Position numbers and translations under genes: made by a program. From positions 1 through 43,643 of IMG/VR virus record IMGVR_UViG_3300010396_000026: 43,643 bases of DNA; one strand, given 5' to 3'. Every line of letters starts with the position of its first letter. The stretch's first letter is position 1. Under the pieces are notes generated by a model. The model ran no database searches, was not told the origin of the DNA, and was given only the letters and a program-made list of their open reading frames with translations. Below are positions 25,659 to 33,478 of this stretch, in pieces. The stretch is from a virus.

Positions 25659-26439
25659 AGATCATGCCGTCGCGGTCGTACTCGTCGATCCGCTTCTGGA
25701 GCGCGTTGGCGGTGCCGCCGCGCCCCGGTGCCGTTACATCGCTGCCCCTGCCGCCACGCGCCGGAACGGTCTGGCGCGCCCGTCGCGCCTCGGCCCCGTT
25801 GCGCTGCCGCGTCGCGGCCGCCGGGCCGCGCTTGAGCGCCTCATCGCCAAGAATCCATCGCAGAACCTCAGCCCTGCCGGGGTTGGAGCCATTGTTGCGA
25901 CGCCACTCCTGCAAAGTTTCCTCGACCCTTTCGCGGTACTTTTCCGCGACCGGGTTGCGGTCGCACAGCCGGTCGAATTTCGCCTGGTCGATGGCGTCGG
26001 CCGTCTGAAACTGCATCCCGCCAATACGGGCATTGAACTGCTCACGCTGCTCATTGAGTAAAAACTCGGTCCTCTGTTCCGGGTCCATCAGCGCCAGCCG
26101 CTGGCGGCGCTCCTCCTGAATCCTCGCCTGTTCCATCGGGTCGGGCGCGCGCGGCGCAGCCTGCCGACGGAGATAGTCGTCCCGCTCGCGTTCCGCTTTC
26201 TGCGCGCGTTCGCGCAACTGGCGGATGGTGCGGGCGGCCTTGCTCTCGGTCTTGGCCGGCGCCGAGACTTGATCGACCTCGACTAGATCGGGGTCGATCT
26301 CATCGGGCTCGGCGGCATCGGGTTCGGCGGCGGGTTCCGCGCCGTCCTCGTCGCCTGCTTCCGCCTCGGTGTCGATCTCGTCGAGTTCGTCGGGTTCAAG
26401 ATCGTCCGTTGCGGTGCCCGGTTTCGGATCGTCGGCCAT
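25657..26439 (-). CDS. Scaffolding protein
   Basis: 260 residues between portal and capsid genes. The first 60 residues are extremely acidic (DDLEPDELDEIDTEAEAGDE). A long charged coiled coil follows (TIRQLRERAQKAERERDDYL onward), and a basic end (RQTVPARGGRG, LQKRIDEYDRDGM) follows that. This acidic start, helical middle and basic capsid-binding tail is typical of phage scaffolds. The start has GGAGGA about 6 bases upstream. Confidence 0.8.
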   Translation of the reverse strand: MADDPKPGTATDDLEPDELDEIDTEAEAGDEDGAEPAAEPDAAEPDEIDPDLVEVDQVSAPAKTESKAARTIRQLRERAQKAERERDDYLRRQAAPRAPDPMEQARIQEERRQRLALMDPEQRTEFLLNEQREQFNARIGGMQFQTADAIDQAKFDRLCDRNPVAEKYRERVEETLQEWRRNNGSNPGRAEVLRWILGDEALKRGPAAATRQRNGAEARRARQTVPARGGRGSDVTAPGRGGTANALQKRIDEYDRDGMI

Positions 26440-26480
26440 ATCAGTCCTCCAGCACCTTACGGGTGCGATTTCGGGTGGTT

Positions 26481-26497
26481 GACCGCTTCCGGCGGTC
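26481..26497. other. Hairpin between portal and scaffold genes
   Basis: GACCGC-TTCCG-GCGGTC, a perfect 6-bp stem with a 5-base loop, in the 128-base gap (26440-26567) between the portal stop and the scaffold start. No T run follows it on the transcribed strand, so it is not a classical terminator. It could be a processing or stability element. I saw no convincing promoter in the gap. Confidence 0.4.
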
Positions 26498-26567
26498 GGT
26501 CGCAGCCCCTTCCGGAGGCCAGTCGCTTTTCACCACTGATACAAAAAATGCGTCGCGTCAAGGTATT

Positions 26568-28655
26568 TTACATTTTTCTCGGCATGCCCACGGCCCCGGC
26601 GCGGGCCATGCTGTCGGGCCTGATGAGGCCCGGCGGCCCTTTCCCTTGACGCGGCGGGGCGACCTGGCCCCCCGGTCGCGGCGTGCCCGCGACGCCAGGC
26701 CCCGCGCCCCCCGGCACGCCCGGATTGCCCTTCGGCATGTTGGCGATCGCCTTCATCTGCACCGCCCGCAAATGCATCTGGATATGGGCGTCGCGCTGCG
26801 GCGACTGCGGCAGTTCCATATGCACCTCGATGTGCTTCTGGTCGTCGTCGAGGGGATGGGTCAGCACGTCGAAGGTCTGCTGGAGGAGCCTGTTCTCGTT
26901 GTGGGGATCGGCCCCGAGCTGGTGCTTCAAGTCGGTGAGGATGCGGCCGGCGAGGCGCGGCCCGAACACGTTGAGGGCGGCGTGCATCAAAAGCGGCGCC
27001 ATGTGCAATTGCAGCCCTTCGAGTTTCTCGGGCGGGATGCCGTTCAGGACGTTCATGAAGCTGATCTGCTGCTGAATCTGCTGCGCGTTGCGCTGCGCCT
27101 CGACGCCGAACCAGCGCAACTGCCAGCGGTTGTTCATCTGGATCGGCGGGATTTGCTCCATCGTGACGTGGACGCCCATCTCGCCGAACTGGCGGATCGT
27201 AATGTCGTCGTCGCGGAACTGGTGGTCGTATTCGGCAAAACGCTGGACCAGCGGCGTCAGGATGCCGCCTTCCAGCACCGTCACCGCGTCCGAGGTGTTG
27301 AGGAGATCGACCTGCTGCTCCTGCGCCACCATCGCCTGGTTCTGCTTGGCCTTGGGGTTCTGCTGCGGGATCATCGAGGAGGTAACGCCGAGGGACCGGC
27401 TGATGCCCTGCCGCGCCGCGGCGATCTTCTCCAGCCCTTGCGTCGTGGCGTCGGGGAACTGGACGAACTTCGTCGATTTGGGATCGGCCTCCCACACCGC
27501 CGCAAGGTCCAAGACCATCGAGGCGTAGCGCGGGTTGCGCTCGGGATCGGTCATGACAATCGGCAGCATCGAGAAATGGCCCTGGTCGGCCATCTCGTTG
27601 GCAGTGTCGTTGGCCCAGATTTGCAAATCCATGACGCCGGGCGAGACCAAGGACATGCCCTTGAACACGCCGCTGATCTTCTCGACCGGCGCGGAGATCA
27701 CCGGAATCTTGTCGCACCAGAACGGGTTTACCTTGCAGCCCAGCACCACATCGTCGCCGCCGTAATAGGCGCGGCAAAGGCGCATCTTCCCGTCCACCTT
27801 GAGTCGGGTCCAGGTCTCGTAACCGAGGCAGTATTTGCCCGATTCGGAGGTCTTGATGCCCGCTGTCTCGGCCTGCTTCTTGGGGATATTGGCGCTGCCC
27901 GGCCCGTCCTTTTTGGACATGGCCTCGAGCACCGTCTCGCCCGCTTCCTCGGTGAAGTCGCCGTCCTCGATCATGCGGTGGATTTCGGCCTTCGACCAGC
28001 GCCGCCGCACCGTCACCGAGCCGCCGCGCTGCAAGGCGCGATCGAGGCTGTCCACCGTCACCGGCAGCACCAGAAAATCGGCGTCCGAGATCAACTCGAC
28101 CACCGGCCCCTCGTCGGGGATGGTCTCCTCGGTGATGTCCTCGATCTCGCCGAAATCGGGCTGCGGGATGCCGTCGATCTCGACCGGCTTGGTTTCACGT
28201 GAAACAACATGCCGCTCGGCCTTGGCCCAGTCGATATAGATAGTGTACTGGCCCTCGACATCGCCGTTGACGAGGAGGGCTGGCATCACCTCGGTGCGCA
28301 GCTTCACCTTATCGACGTAGTGCTCCATCAGCGCGATGATGGCGTTGATGTTGTCGGCGTCCTGCGCCACGACATCGACATAGCGGCCGATCGGCGGGAA
28401 CATCTGGTTGATGAAGCGGGTGCGCCGCGCCTTGATGGCGTCGCGCACGAGCGGCAGAAAGAGCTTCGAGTTGCCGTTGTAGAACTGGCGCGAGCCGAGG
28501 ACGCAGTTATAGGCGTCCCAGTAGTCGAGCGTGTCGTCGGCGCGCTGCTGCTGATCGGTGAAGCCCTTGTCCACCTCGGCAAAGAGCTTCGTCAGCTTCT
28601 CGCGGATTTTGGCGCGGCCGGAGAGTTCCTCTTCGCGTGATGTGACCTTGGGCAA
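26568..28655 (-). CDS. Portal protein (P22-like head-tail connector), TTG start
   Basis: 695 residues. Typical content of large podovirus portals: SREEELSGRAKIREKLTKLF, YWDAYNCVLGSRQFYNGNSK, SKLFLPLVRDAIKARRTRF, a long mixed core, AAARQGISRSLGVTSSMIPQ, and a helical barrel-like C-terminus before a Pro/Gly-rich tail (GVPGGAGPGVAGTPRPGG). The start codon is TTG, chosen because GGAGG lies 6 bases upstream, at the end of the terminase gene, and the next in-frame start would delete conserved-looking sequence. It forms the ring through which DNA enters and leaves the head. Confidence 0.85.
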   Translation of the reverse strand: MPKVTSREEELSGRAKIREKLTKLFAEVDKGFTDQQQRADDTLDYWDAYNCVLGSRQFYNGNSKLFLPLVRDAIKARRTRFINQMFPPIGRYVDVVAQDADNINAIIALMEHYVDKVKLRTEVMPALLVNGDVEGQYTIYIDWAKAERHVVSRETKPVEIDGIPQPDFGEIEDITEETIPDEGPVVELISDADFLVLPVTVDSLDRALQRGGSVTVRRRWSKAEIHRMIEDGDFTEEAGETVLEAMSKKDGPGSANIPKKQAETAGIKTSESGKYCLGYETWTRLKVDGKMRLCRAYYGGDDVVLGCKVNPFWCDKIPVISAPVEKISGVFKGMSLVSPGVMDLQIWANDTANEMADQGHFSMLPIVMTDPERNPRYASMVLDLAAVWEADPKSTKFVQFPDATTQGLEKIAAARQGISRSLGVTSSMIPQQNPKAKQNQAMVAQEQQVDLLNTSDAVTVLEGGILTPLVQRFAEYDHQFRDDDITIRQFGEMGVHVTMEQIPPIQMNNRWQLRWFGVEAQRNAQQIQQQISFMNVLNGIPPEKLEGLQLHMAPLLMHAALNVFGPRLAGRILTDLKHQLGADPHNENRLLQQTFDVLTHPLDDDQKHIEVHMELPQSPQRDAHIQMHLRAVQMKAIANMPKGNPGVPGGAGPGVAGTPRPGGQVAPPRQGKGPPGLIRPDSMARAGAVGMPRKM

Positions 28656-28658
28656 CCC

Positions 28659-30662
28659 CTACCTCCGTGGCATGGTCGAGCGATAGGGCGCCCGATCCGC
28701 GACGGTAGCATAGTGAAAATTGTCGCGCTCGTCATCCGGCTCGCCGGTCTTGAGCAATCCGGCGAAGGATTCGAGGCCCTCCATCAGCACCCGGTACGGC
28801 CCTTCCTCGGCAAAATCGGCGAGGAGGCCGCCCCTCAGGATCGCGCGGGCATAGCCGCCGCTCATAGCGTTAAGAACCCACCGTGCTTCCGTGGACACCA
28901 TGAATGAGGGCATGCCTCGTGTTGTTTTACGCAAATAACTGCGGATTTCCCCTCGACCGCTATCAGGCCGCACCCCCCGCCGTACATCCGTAACGGTTCG
29001 GCGAACAGACTGGACAAGGCCGACGTTGTTGTACTGGTCGAAGTGGAGGGGGCCGACAATAAGATTGACCTTGGTTCCTGCGGCAAGATTGGCCTCCGTT
29101 ACGATGTCGGCGACGACCGCGCCGGGATCGCCCTCGCGCACCCAGTCGGCGAAGATGCGCAAGGCGCCGTCGAGGAGCTGGACGAGGATGCCCGTGGTCA
29201 TGGCCTGGGTGGCGTTCAAGGCAAGCCAGCACGGCCGGCCCGGCGCCGGGGACAATTCCTCGGCGATGTTCTGCATGGTGAAGTCGTCGTAGATCGGCGC
29301 GCCCGGCCGCATCCTGAGGGCATAGGCGAGGGCGTTCATGCCGTCGATGCGGCCCGTCGGGAAGTTGGCGAAGAGGGCGCGGGCCTCCTGATTGTCGGAG
29401 GCGAGCACGATCTCGCGGGCCTGGGCGAAGGGCTGAAGGCCCCGGATGAAGTCGAGCTTGCCCTTGGGGGCCTTCTCGGCCTTGACCGGCAGGACGACGC
29501 CGCGGCGGAGCTGCTCCTGCCGGATCGGCTGCATCAGCCATTCGTTGAGGCCGTCCGCTTCGACGCCCTGGACCACCGGATGATACCGCTCATGCTCGTC
29601 GAACAGGGAAGCGACGATCTCGTGCGGCATCAGGGGCCGCTGCCATAATTCCCAAATTAGTAATTTCGGGCCCACCCAGGACCACACCGCGCCGCCGGTA
29701 TAGGCGGCGTTGGGGCCGACCGTGCGCGCCGGGTCCTTCATCGAGTAGACCGCCTGCCAGGCATGGACCGTGGGCTCGACGCGGATCATGTCGGGCTTGA
29801 AGGGTTTGCTCTCCGGCGACTCGGAATGGCACATATACTCGCGCTCGTACTCGGCGCCGCGCCCGAGGCTGTAAAGCTGGCGGCGCTTCAATTCGATGGT
29901 TTCGAGCGGGTAGCGGTCGGGCCAGGTCGCGAGGCGCTCGCCGTGCTCGCCGCGATATTCCCAGGGATAGACCCGGACGACGAAGCCCGAATCGGGGGAT
30001 TTCAGCTTGTTGGCGATGCACTCGGGATGCATGTCGTTGGCGAGCATGCGCACCCGCAAGGTCGGCTCGTCGCCCGCGGGCAGCAATTCGGTGAAGAACC
30101 AGACCTGGACCTTCTCGCGGCCTTCCTGAGTCGAGACCGAGGTGAGGTCCTCGATGTCGTCGGCGAGGATGAAGTCGGGGCGGTAATCGACGTTTTTGGT
30201 GCCGCGGATCGCCTGCCCGCGCCCCATCGCAAGGAGGGTAGCCCCGGTGGACAATTCCAATTGGTCGTCGCCCCAGGGCTGGCCCCGGAGATCGCCGAAG
30301 AGTGCGAGGATGCGGGCGTTTTTCTCGAACTGGCGGCGGATGGCGTGGAGCCGTTCCTGCGCCTTGTCGAGCGAAGCGCCGACGATGAGGCCGTGCTTGA
30401 TCTCGCGGGCGATGGTCTTGATGACGATCCCTTCCTCGGCGATGGTCGATTTGGCCGAGCCGCGGAACGCGATCTCGCAGAGATTGCGCATCTGGGGCGC
30501 TTCCGAGTGGAAGTCGTCGATCATCTCCAAATGAAAGGGCGCGGTTTTCGAGCGGTGGCGGTGCTCGAACAACACGGCATGGGCGAGGCGGCGATCGCGC
30601 AGGAGCTTGAGAATCGTGGCGTCGCGGACGGCGTCAGACGTAATGATAACCGCTCCTGTCAC
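28659..30662 (-). CDS. Terminase large subunit
   Basis: 667 residues. Walker A is FRGSAKST (residues 66-73, the phage R-G-x-x-K-S/T variant). Walker B with catalytic acid is FILADDIED (164-172). The C-terminal nuclease half has SMKDPA (about 307-312), VEADGLNEW and FPTGRIDGMNALAYAL, fitting the RNase H-type nuclease acids. It pumps DNA into the head and cuts it. The assumed GTG start overlaps the upstream gene by 29 bases. AGGAG followed 8 bases on by ATT is an alternative initiation point seven codons later. A small terminase was not identified by sequence. Confidence 0.88.
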   Translation of the reverse strand: MTGAVIITSDAVRDATILKLLRDRRLAHAVLFEHRHRSKTAPFHLEMIDDFHSEAPQMRNLCEIAFRGSAKSTIAEEGIVIKTIAREIKHGLIVGASLDKAQERLHAIRRQFEKNARILALFGDLRGQPWGDDQLELSTGATLLAMGRGQAIRGTKNVDYRPDFILADDIEDLTSVSTQEGREKVQVWFFTELLPAGDEPTLRVRMLANDMHPECIANKLKSPDSGFVVRVYPWEYRGEHGERLATWPDRYPLETIELKRRQLYSLGRGAEYEREYMCHSESPESKPFKPDMIRVEPTVHAWQAVYSMKDPARTVGPNAAYTGGAVWSWVGPKLLIWELWQRPLMPHEIVASLFDEHERYHPVVQGVEADGLNEWLMQPIRQEQLRRGVVLPVKAEKAPKGKLDFIRGLQPFAQAREIVLASDNQEARALFANFPTGRIDGMNALAYALRMRPGAPIYDDFTMQNIAEELSPAPGRPCWLALNATQAMTTGILVQLLDGALRIFADWVREGDPGAVVADIVTEANLAAGTKVNLIVGPLHFDQYNNVGLVQSVRRTVTDVRRGVRPDSGRGEIRSYLRKTTRGMPSFMVSTEARWVLNAMSGGYARAILRGGLLADFAEEGPYRVLMEGLESFAGLLKTGEPDDERDNFHYATVADRAPYRSTMPRR

Positions 30663-30924
30663 CCCGCAGATAGACTGCCCAAGGCTGAGCCGGGCGCTGT
30701 GTCGAAAGCCCGGCGCTGACGCCGGCTTTAATCGTCACAACACGCCAGTTATGGGCATGCACGTCAATCTCGATCTCGCCAGATCGGACAAGGTGCTCGG
30801 TTGCCTTGCGAATATCGCCGCCCTGCACCAGCAGCGCACTCAGTTGCCCGTAGGTAGGGCAGCGCAAGCCTTCCCTCGCGTGCCGCACGAACACGTCAAA
30901 AATTTCATTCTCCAGCGGCGTCAT
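30634..30924 (-). CDS. Winged-helix-like small protein upstream of the terminase
   Basis: 96 residues from the ATG with GGAGG 6 bases upstream; another ATG two codons earlier is too close to that site. Pattern: TPLENEIFDVFVRHAREG, then a probable recognition region TYGQLSALLVQGGDIRKATE, then HLVRSGEIEIDVHAHNWR, a wing-like hairpin. This reads as a winged helix-turn-helix. The position directly before the large terminase makes a DNA-recognising small terminase role possible, but it could equally be a regulator. Confidence 0.55.
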   Translation of the reverse strand: MTPLENEIFDVFVRHAREGLRCPTYGQLSALLVQGGDIRKATEHLVRSGEIEIDVHAHNWRVVTIKAGVSAGLSTQRPAQPWAVYLRGDRSGYHYV

Positions 30925-31024
30925 CGTCATCCTCCTCGCCGGTCTCGTCGTAATAATCCTGCTCGAACGAGTAGCAGAACGGGGTCTCGTCCAGATCGTC
31001 GATGATGTCGGCGCTATCCGGCAT
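30905..31024 (-). CDS. 39-residue highly acidic protein
   Basis: Overlaps the KTSC gene by 11 bases and the wHTH gene by 20. About 40 percent Asp/Glu (DIIDDLDETPFCYSFEQDYY, then EEDDDDAAGE), with no basic residues. Such acidic micro-proteins can act as DNA mimics or inhibitors, but nothing else supports that here. Its tight coupling on both sides supports translation. Confidence 0.5.
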   Translation of the reverse strand: MPDSADIIDDLDETPFCYSFEQDYYDETGEEDDDDAAGE

Positions 31025-31235
31025 GAGGCCGGTGATTGTAGCGGCCTTTGACGTGGCGGTGGAAGTACTGGCCGGCCGAGCGCGCCGTGGTGACGCCGTG
31101 AAACACCGCGGGCGGCACCTTCTCGTAATCGTGCCGCGAGCCGTCGGCCATGCGGATGGTCAGCGTCTGGTCGGCGTCGTCATATTCCCACTGGATCGAG
31201 TGGGAGGATTGGGGGGTGTCGTGGACGTGCTTCAT
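31014..31235 (-). CDS. KTSC-domain protein
   Basis: 73 residues; the ATG overlaps the endolysin stop. SSHSIQWEYDDADQTLTIRM, HDYEKVPPAVFHGVTTARSA and GQYFHRHVKGRY match the KTSC family pattern (S-x-I-x-x-V/W-x-Y-D, Y-x-Y/E-x-V-P, A-x-S-x-G-x-Y-F-x-x-x-I/V-x-x-x-Y). The domain is common in phages and bacteria. Its biochemical role is not established to my knowledge. Confidence 0.75.
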   Translation of the reverse strand: MKHVHDTPQSSHSIQWEYDDADQTLTIRMADGSRHDYEKVPPAVFHGVTTARSAGQYFHRHVKGRYNHRPHAG

Positions 31236-31630
31236 TTGACGTCGCGATAGAAAATCTGGGTGCCGAACTGGCCGCAGAAGGTCGCCCCCTTAACCCAGAA
31301 CGGCTCGGGAATGGTGGGCGAGTAATAGTGGGTCGAACCGTTGGTGAAGTCGTTTTCCTCGCCGCCCGTGACCTGTTCGATGATCGCCTTGCATTGCGCC
31401 AGAGCCGGATCGTCCGGGTTGGTGATGGCGAGGCGGCGGCGGTTGGGGTCGGAGGTGTTCCAGCACGAGAACTGGAGCGGGTGGAGGCAGACGGCGGCGA
31501 GGAAGGGACCCCAGCGCGGGTCCTTCGAGCGGTTGACGAGGACATGGGCGACGGCGCGCTTCCCCTCCTCAGGCTCGGCGGAGGCCTCCATCCACAACGT
31601 CATCGTCGCGATTTCCATGTCATAGGCCAT
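31232..31630 (-). CDS. Endolysin, SleB-type cell-wall hydrolase (Hydrolase_2)
   Basis: 132 residues. TLWMEASAEPEEGKRAVAHV carries the family's catalytic Glu region (normally W-x-E-A-R/S-G/x-E). LVNRSKDPRWGPFLAAVCL and PLQFSCWN are hallmark segments. It ends with FWVKGATFCGQFGTQIFYRD. The family cleaves peptidoglycan. There is no signal peptide, so release should need the holin-like protein at 32726. GAGGAG lies 7 bases before the ATG. It sits in a lysis cluster with spanin-like genes. Confidence 0.88.
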   Translation of the reverse strand: MAYDMEIATMTLWMEASAEPEEGKRAVAHVLVNRSKDPRWGPFLAAVCLHPLQFSCWNTSDPNRRRLAITNPDDPALAQCKAIIEQVTGGEENDFTNGSTHYYSPTIPEPFWVKGATFCGQFGTQIFYRDVK

Positions 31631-31730
31631 CGTCGGTCTCCTCGGGATAGGGCGGGGCGGGGCGGAAAGAAAAAGCGGCGAGGCCGCCGATGATGATGCC
31701 GACGAGAAGGCCGAGGACGAACCAGGTCAT
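31620..31730 (-). CDS. 36-residue single-span membrane protein in the lysis cluster
   Basis: MTWFVLGLLVGIIIGGLAAF forms one membrane span, followed by a short Pro-rich acidic tail (PPYPEETDDGL). The ATG overlaps the stop of the o-spanin-like gene; its end overlaps the endolysin start by 11 bases. It could be a small holin, pinholin or antiholin subunit, or a lysis accessory. Assignment by location only. Confidence 0.6.
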   Translation of the reverse strand: MTWFVLGLLVGIIIGGLAAFSFRPAPPYPEETDDGL

Positions 31731-31942
31731 GGGCAGTGGGCCTTGAGGTAATCATTCACGGTGTCGGCCCAGACGAGATCGGCATGGTCCATGCCCGCCA
31801 CCGCCTTGCCGGTGAATTTGTGCGGCGCGATGGCGGCGCAGATGGCGTCGCGCGTGACGACGGGATCAGGGCTCGCGGCGCAGCCGCTCGCGCAGAGCGT
31901 CGTCAGAAAGAGCATCGTTACGGCCTTCGATCGAGCGCGCAT
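31727..31942 (-). CDS. o-spanin-like small lipoprotein (Rz1-type candidate)
   Basis: 71 residues. A basic start (MRARSK), a hydrophobic core (TMLFLTTLCAS) and a Cys after A-S-G (CASGCAAS) form a plausible but not perfect lipobox near residue 21. The mature part would be about 50 residues. The gene begins inside the i-spanin-like gene in another frame, overlapping it by 77 bases, which is the overlapping Rz/Rz1 arrangement. The mature part is not Pro-rich as in many Rz1 proteins, so the call rests on topology and location. Confidence 0.6.
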   Translation of the reverse strand: MRARSKAVTMLFLTTLCASGCAASPDPVVTRDAICAAIAPHKFTGKAVAGMDHADLVWADTVNDYLKAHCP

Positions 31943-32099
31943 CCTCGGCTGCCTTCAGGGTTGCATCCTCGTCCGCCGCGCGCTGCCGGTCCTGACCCTG
32001 CTCGATGTTCTCCTTGCGCTCGACGAAGCCGAGGATGGCCTTCAGTGCCGAGAAGAGGGAGCCGAGGAAGGAGAGGGCGGCGCCGGCAAAGCCCAGCAT
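31866..32099 (-). CDS. i-spanin-like protein (Rz-type candidate)
   Basis: 77 residues. An N-terminal hydrophobic segment (LGFAGAALSFLGSLFSALKA) is followed by a charged helical domain (ERKENIEQGQDRQRAADEDA) ending in NDALSDDALRERLRREP. One inner-membrane anchor plus a periplasmic helix, with a lipoprotein gene overlapping its 3' end out of frame, is the layout of phage spanins that fuse inner and outer membranes at lysis. There is no sequence match to a named spanin family, so it is a candidate. Confidence 0.6.
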   Translation of the reverse strand: MLGFAGAALSFLGSLFSALKAILGFVERKENIEQGQDRQRAADEDATLKAAEDARSIEGRNDALSDDALRERLRREP

Positions 32100-32357
32100 T
32101 TACGCGGCGGGCTGTTCCGGGGACACCGCCACGGCCGGGGCCAGCACGTTCTGGAGAGGCCCGCCGGCGGCCTGGAGCGCGGCATGAGCGGCGCCGAGAT
32201 TGGCCCAGAACTGCGCTTCCTGCTCCGCCGTGATCGGCGTGGTCTGGCCGATGAGGTGGGCGATGTTCTGCACCAGCGTCAGGAGTTGGGGAATCTGCGG
32301 CAGGAACGCCTGAAGGCCGGCGATGATGGCGGCGATGATGGGGAGAAGGGCTTGCAT
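32100..32357 (-). CDS. Small hydrophobic protein in the lysis cluster
   Basis: 85 residues from an ATG at the first hydrophobic stretch (MQALLPIIAAIIAGLQAFLP). A second amphipathic segment (IPQLLTLVQNIAHLIGQ) and an Ala/Pro-rich C-terminus follow. Probably one or two membrane-associated helices. It might be a holin component. No family was recognised. Confidence 0.6.
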   Translation of the reverse strand: MQALLPIIAAIIAGLQAFLPQIPQLLTLVQNIAHLIGQTTPITAEQEAQFWANLGAAHAALQAAGGPLQNVLAPAVAVSPEQPAA

Positions 32358-32367
32358 ATCGAGTATC

Positions 32368-32724
32368 CTATTGCAGCTTGAGGCCGGTGGTGAGCGCGCC
32401 GAAAGCGGCGACGGCATTGGCGGCCGGCGTCAGATCGACGGAGCAGGGGGTGATCTGCCCCGGCGGGCATTGCGCCAGGATCGCGGTGCGCGCCGTCGAG
32501 AGGGCGAGGAAGGCGGTATTGTCCGCCTGCTTGATCCGCTCCACCGTCGCCGGGTCGGAGCATACCGCCGTGGCGCCCGCGGCGCCGCAGGCGGGAAGCC
32601 TGATATAGGCCGTCGCCGTGATCTCGGCACCGGTATAGGTCTGCTCGATGGCGGCGAGGTCGTTGATCACCGGGGTCGAGCACGCGGCCACCATGAGGGC
32701 GGCCAGCAGCAAAATCCGTTTCAT
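32368..32724 (-). CDS. Lipoprotein of the lysis cluster
   Basis: 118 residues. MKRILLLAALMVAACS is a clean lipoprotein signal with lipobox V-A-A-C (Cys at residue 15). The mature part is Ala/Thr-rich with four more Cys (CGAAGATAVC and CPPGQITPC), suggesting two disulphide pairs in the periplasm. Phage lipoproteins may act in lysis, as an outer-membrane spanin partner, or in superinfection exclusion. Which applies here is not clear. Confidence 0.7.
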   Translation of the reverse strand: MKRILLLAALMVAACSTPVINDLAAIEQTYTGAEITATAYIRLPACGAAGATAVCSDPATVERIKQADNTAFLALSTARTAILAQCPPGQITPCSVDLTPAANAVAAFGALTTGLKLQ

Positions 32725-32725
32725 G

Positions 32726-32926
32726 TCACGCTCCCAAACTGTGCGGCAGATAATAAACCAGGATCGCGGTGATGAGGCCCTGCGCCTCGCCGTCCCAGGT
32801 CTGCCCCAGATCGATGCCGTATTTCTGCAAGGGGATCAGGATCAGCGGCATCAACACCCCCGCCGCCAGCGCCGCCACCGCCTTGTTGGGGCCAATGCCC
32901 CCGCCATTGCCGTTCTGATTGCTCAT
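32726..32926 (-). CDS. Holin-like small membrane protein, first gene of the late operon
   Basis: 66 residues from the ATG with GGGGGTGG 6-8 bases upstream. A polar Asn/Gly-rich head is followed by two hydrophobic segments (AVAALAAGVLMPLILIPL and LITAILVYYLPHSL) separated by GIDLGQTWDGEAQ. This two-span hairpin with a polar N-terminus resembles small phage holins of the alphaproteobacterial type. As first gene behind the late promoter it would be expressed with the spanin-like and endolysin genes. Confidence 0.65.
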   Translation of the reverse strand: MSNQNGNGGGIGPNKAVAALAAGVLMPLILIPLQKYGIDLGQTWDGEAQGLITAILVYYLPHSLGA

Positions 32927-32951
32927 CGGGTCCACCCCCTGTTGCGCTCCA

Positions 32952-32980
32952 CCTATATCGTGGCTTGCATGATCATGCAA
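32952..32980 (-). promoter_or_regulatory. Candidate late promoter
   Basis: On the minus strand: TTGCAT (32980-32975), 17 bases, TATAGG (32957-32952), a sigma70-like spacing. Transcription would begin about 20 bases before the holin-like ATG and could read the whole 32-kb block. The -35 and upstream spacer lie inside a perfect 16-bp palindrome, so binding there should block it. Confidence 0.5.
32965..32980. promoter_or_regulatory. Operator candidate site 1 (perfect palindrome)
   Basis: TTGCATGATCATGCAA, a perfect 16-bp palindrome, the most symmetric member of the TTGC-N8-(G/A/C)CAA set. It covers the -35 of the late promoter. Confidence 0.65.
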
Positions 32981-32998
32981 ATGCTATTTGCAAAAATG

Positions 32999-33014
32999 TT
33001 GCTGCAAAAGGCAA
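32999..33014 (-). promoter_or_regulatory. Operator candidate site 2
   Basis: Minus-strand TTGCCTTTTGCAGCAA, 13 of 16 bases identical to the site at 34058. It lies 18 bases upstream of site 1, so the late promoter also has a pair of sites. Confidence 0.5.
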
Positions 33015-33133
33015 TGCTGTTTTCTGGAACAGCGAATAATTCTTGGGTGAGGGGTAAAATCTCTTCTCTCCCCCGTCCCTGCCCGGATTTTCCCCGAATG
33101 AGCTTTCCCCACGACTCGCGCGTATCACCAGGC

Positions 33134-33155
33134 GCTCATGCTCTCCGGCATGAGC
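33134..33155. repeat. Perfect 8-bp hairpin
   Basis: GCTCATGC, loop TCTCCG, GCATGAGC. No T run follows on either side. It is immediately followed by an ACTTAAC/GTTAAGT inverted repeat. Possible origin or control structure. Confidence 0.6.
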
Positions 33156-33198
33156 TACTTAACCGGATTGTAGTTAAGTTCCGGGGTTGTTTCCCATC

Positions 33199-33231
33199 CC
33201 CAAATTAGTTGGGCACCCCAATCATTTGGGT
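33199..33231. repeat. Two adjacent inverted repeats
   Basis: CCCAAATTAGTTGGG (33199-33213) and ACCCCAATCATTTGGGT (33215-33231). Both have CCCAA...(T)TGGG arms around an AT-rich centre, about 18 bases apart. They look like paired binding sites or short stems. Confidence 0.55.
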
Positions 33232-33356
33232 AACTGATTGTGTGGTGTTCACATCACTATGCGTGTCTGCGCGCATGCGTGCGTGAAAGGGCTTCCCCTC
33301 TGTCTGCATCTGATGGCCCCTTTTCCGTGGCCCACTTCGACAGCCTTCGGCGTTGT

Positions 33357-33388
33357 CCCTTGCGATGGTCGCTATCGCTTCGCAAGGG
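33357..33388. repeat. Perfect 9-bp inverted repeat with 14-base loop
   Basis: CCCTTGCGA and TCGCAAGGG enclose TGGTCGCTATCGCT. An AT-rich stretch (taataacatatacat) follows. Strong stem without a terminator T run; fits an origin-type or regulatory hairpin. Confidence 0.6.
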
Positions 33389-33450
33389 TCTAATAACATA
33401 TACATAAGGAAACAGTCCTTTTTCTCAATGATTTCAATGGGGGTAATAAC

Positions 33451-33478
33451 TTGACCGATACCGGTTTTCTACTATACC
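33451..33478 (+). promoter_or_regulatory. Candidate promoter for the RepL-like gene
   Basis: TTGACC (33451-33456), 16 bases, TATACC (33473-33478), 31 bases before the ATG at 33509. A GGGAG ribosome site sits 6 bases before that ATG. No TTGC-N8-CAA site was seen here, so it may be outside that control. Confidence 0.5.

Noticed and set aside
20159-26061. Long plus-strand ORFs of several hundred codons across the nozzle and capsid region
   Set aside because: Antisense shadows of well-supported structural genes.
26540-26567. TTGACG as a promoter -35 before the scaffold gene
   Set aside because: No -10 at acceptable spacing; the only TAT-like box is 14 bases away.
32726-32980. Longer holin-like ORF starting at a TTG at 32980
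   Set aside because: The TTG is part of the operator palindrome and -35; the ATG at 32926 has a good ribosome site.
33205-33405. 66-codon minus-strand ORF in the main non-coding region
   Set aside because: No ribosome site, no protein-like pattern, and it overlaps inverted repeats.
33406-33420. AAGGA-AACAG-TCCTT followed by T's as an intrinsic terminator
   Set aside because: A 5-bp AT-containing stem is too weak to call; noted only as part of the non-coding region.
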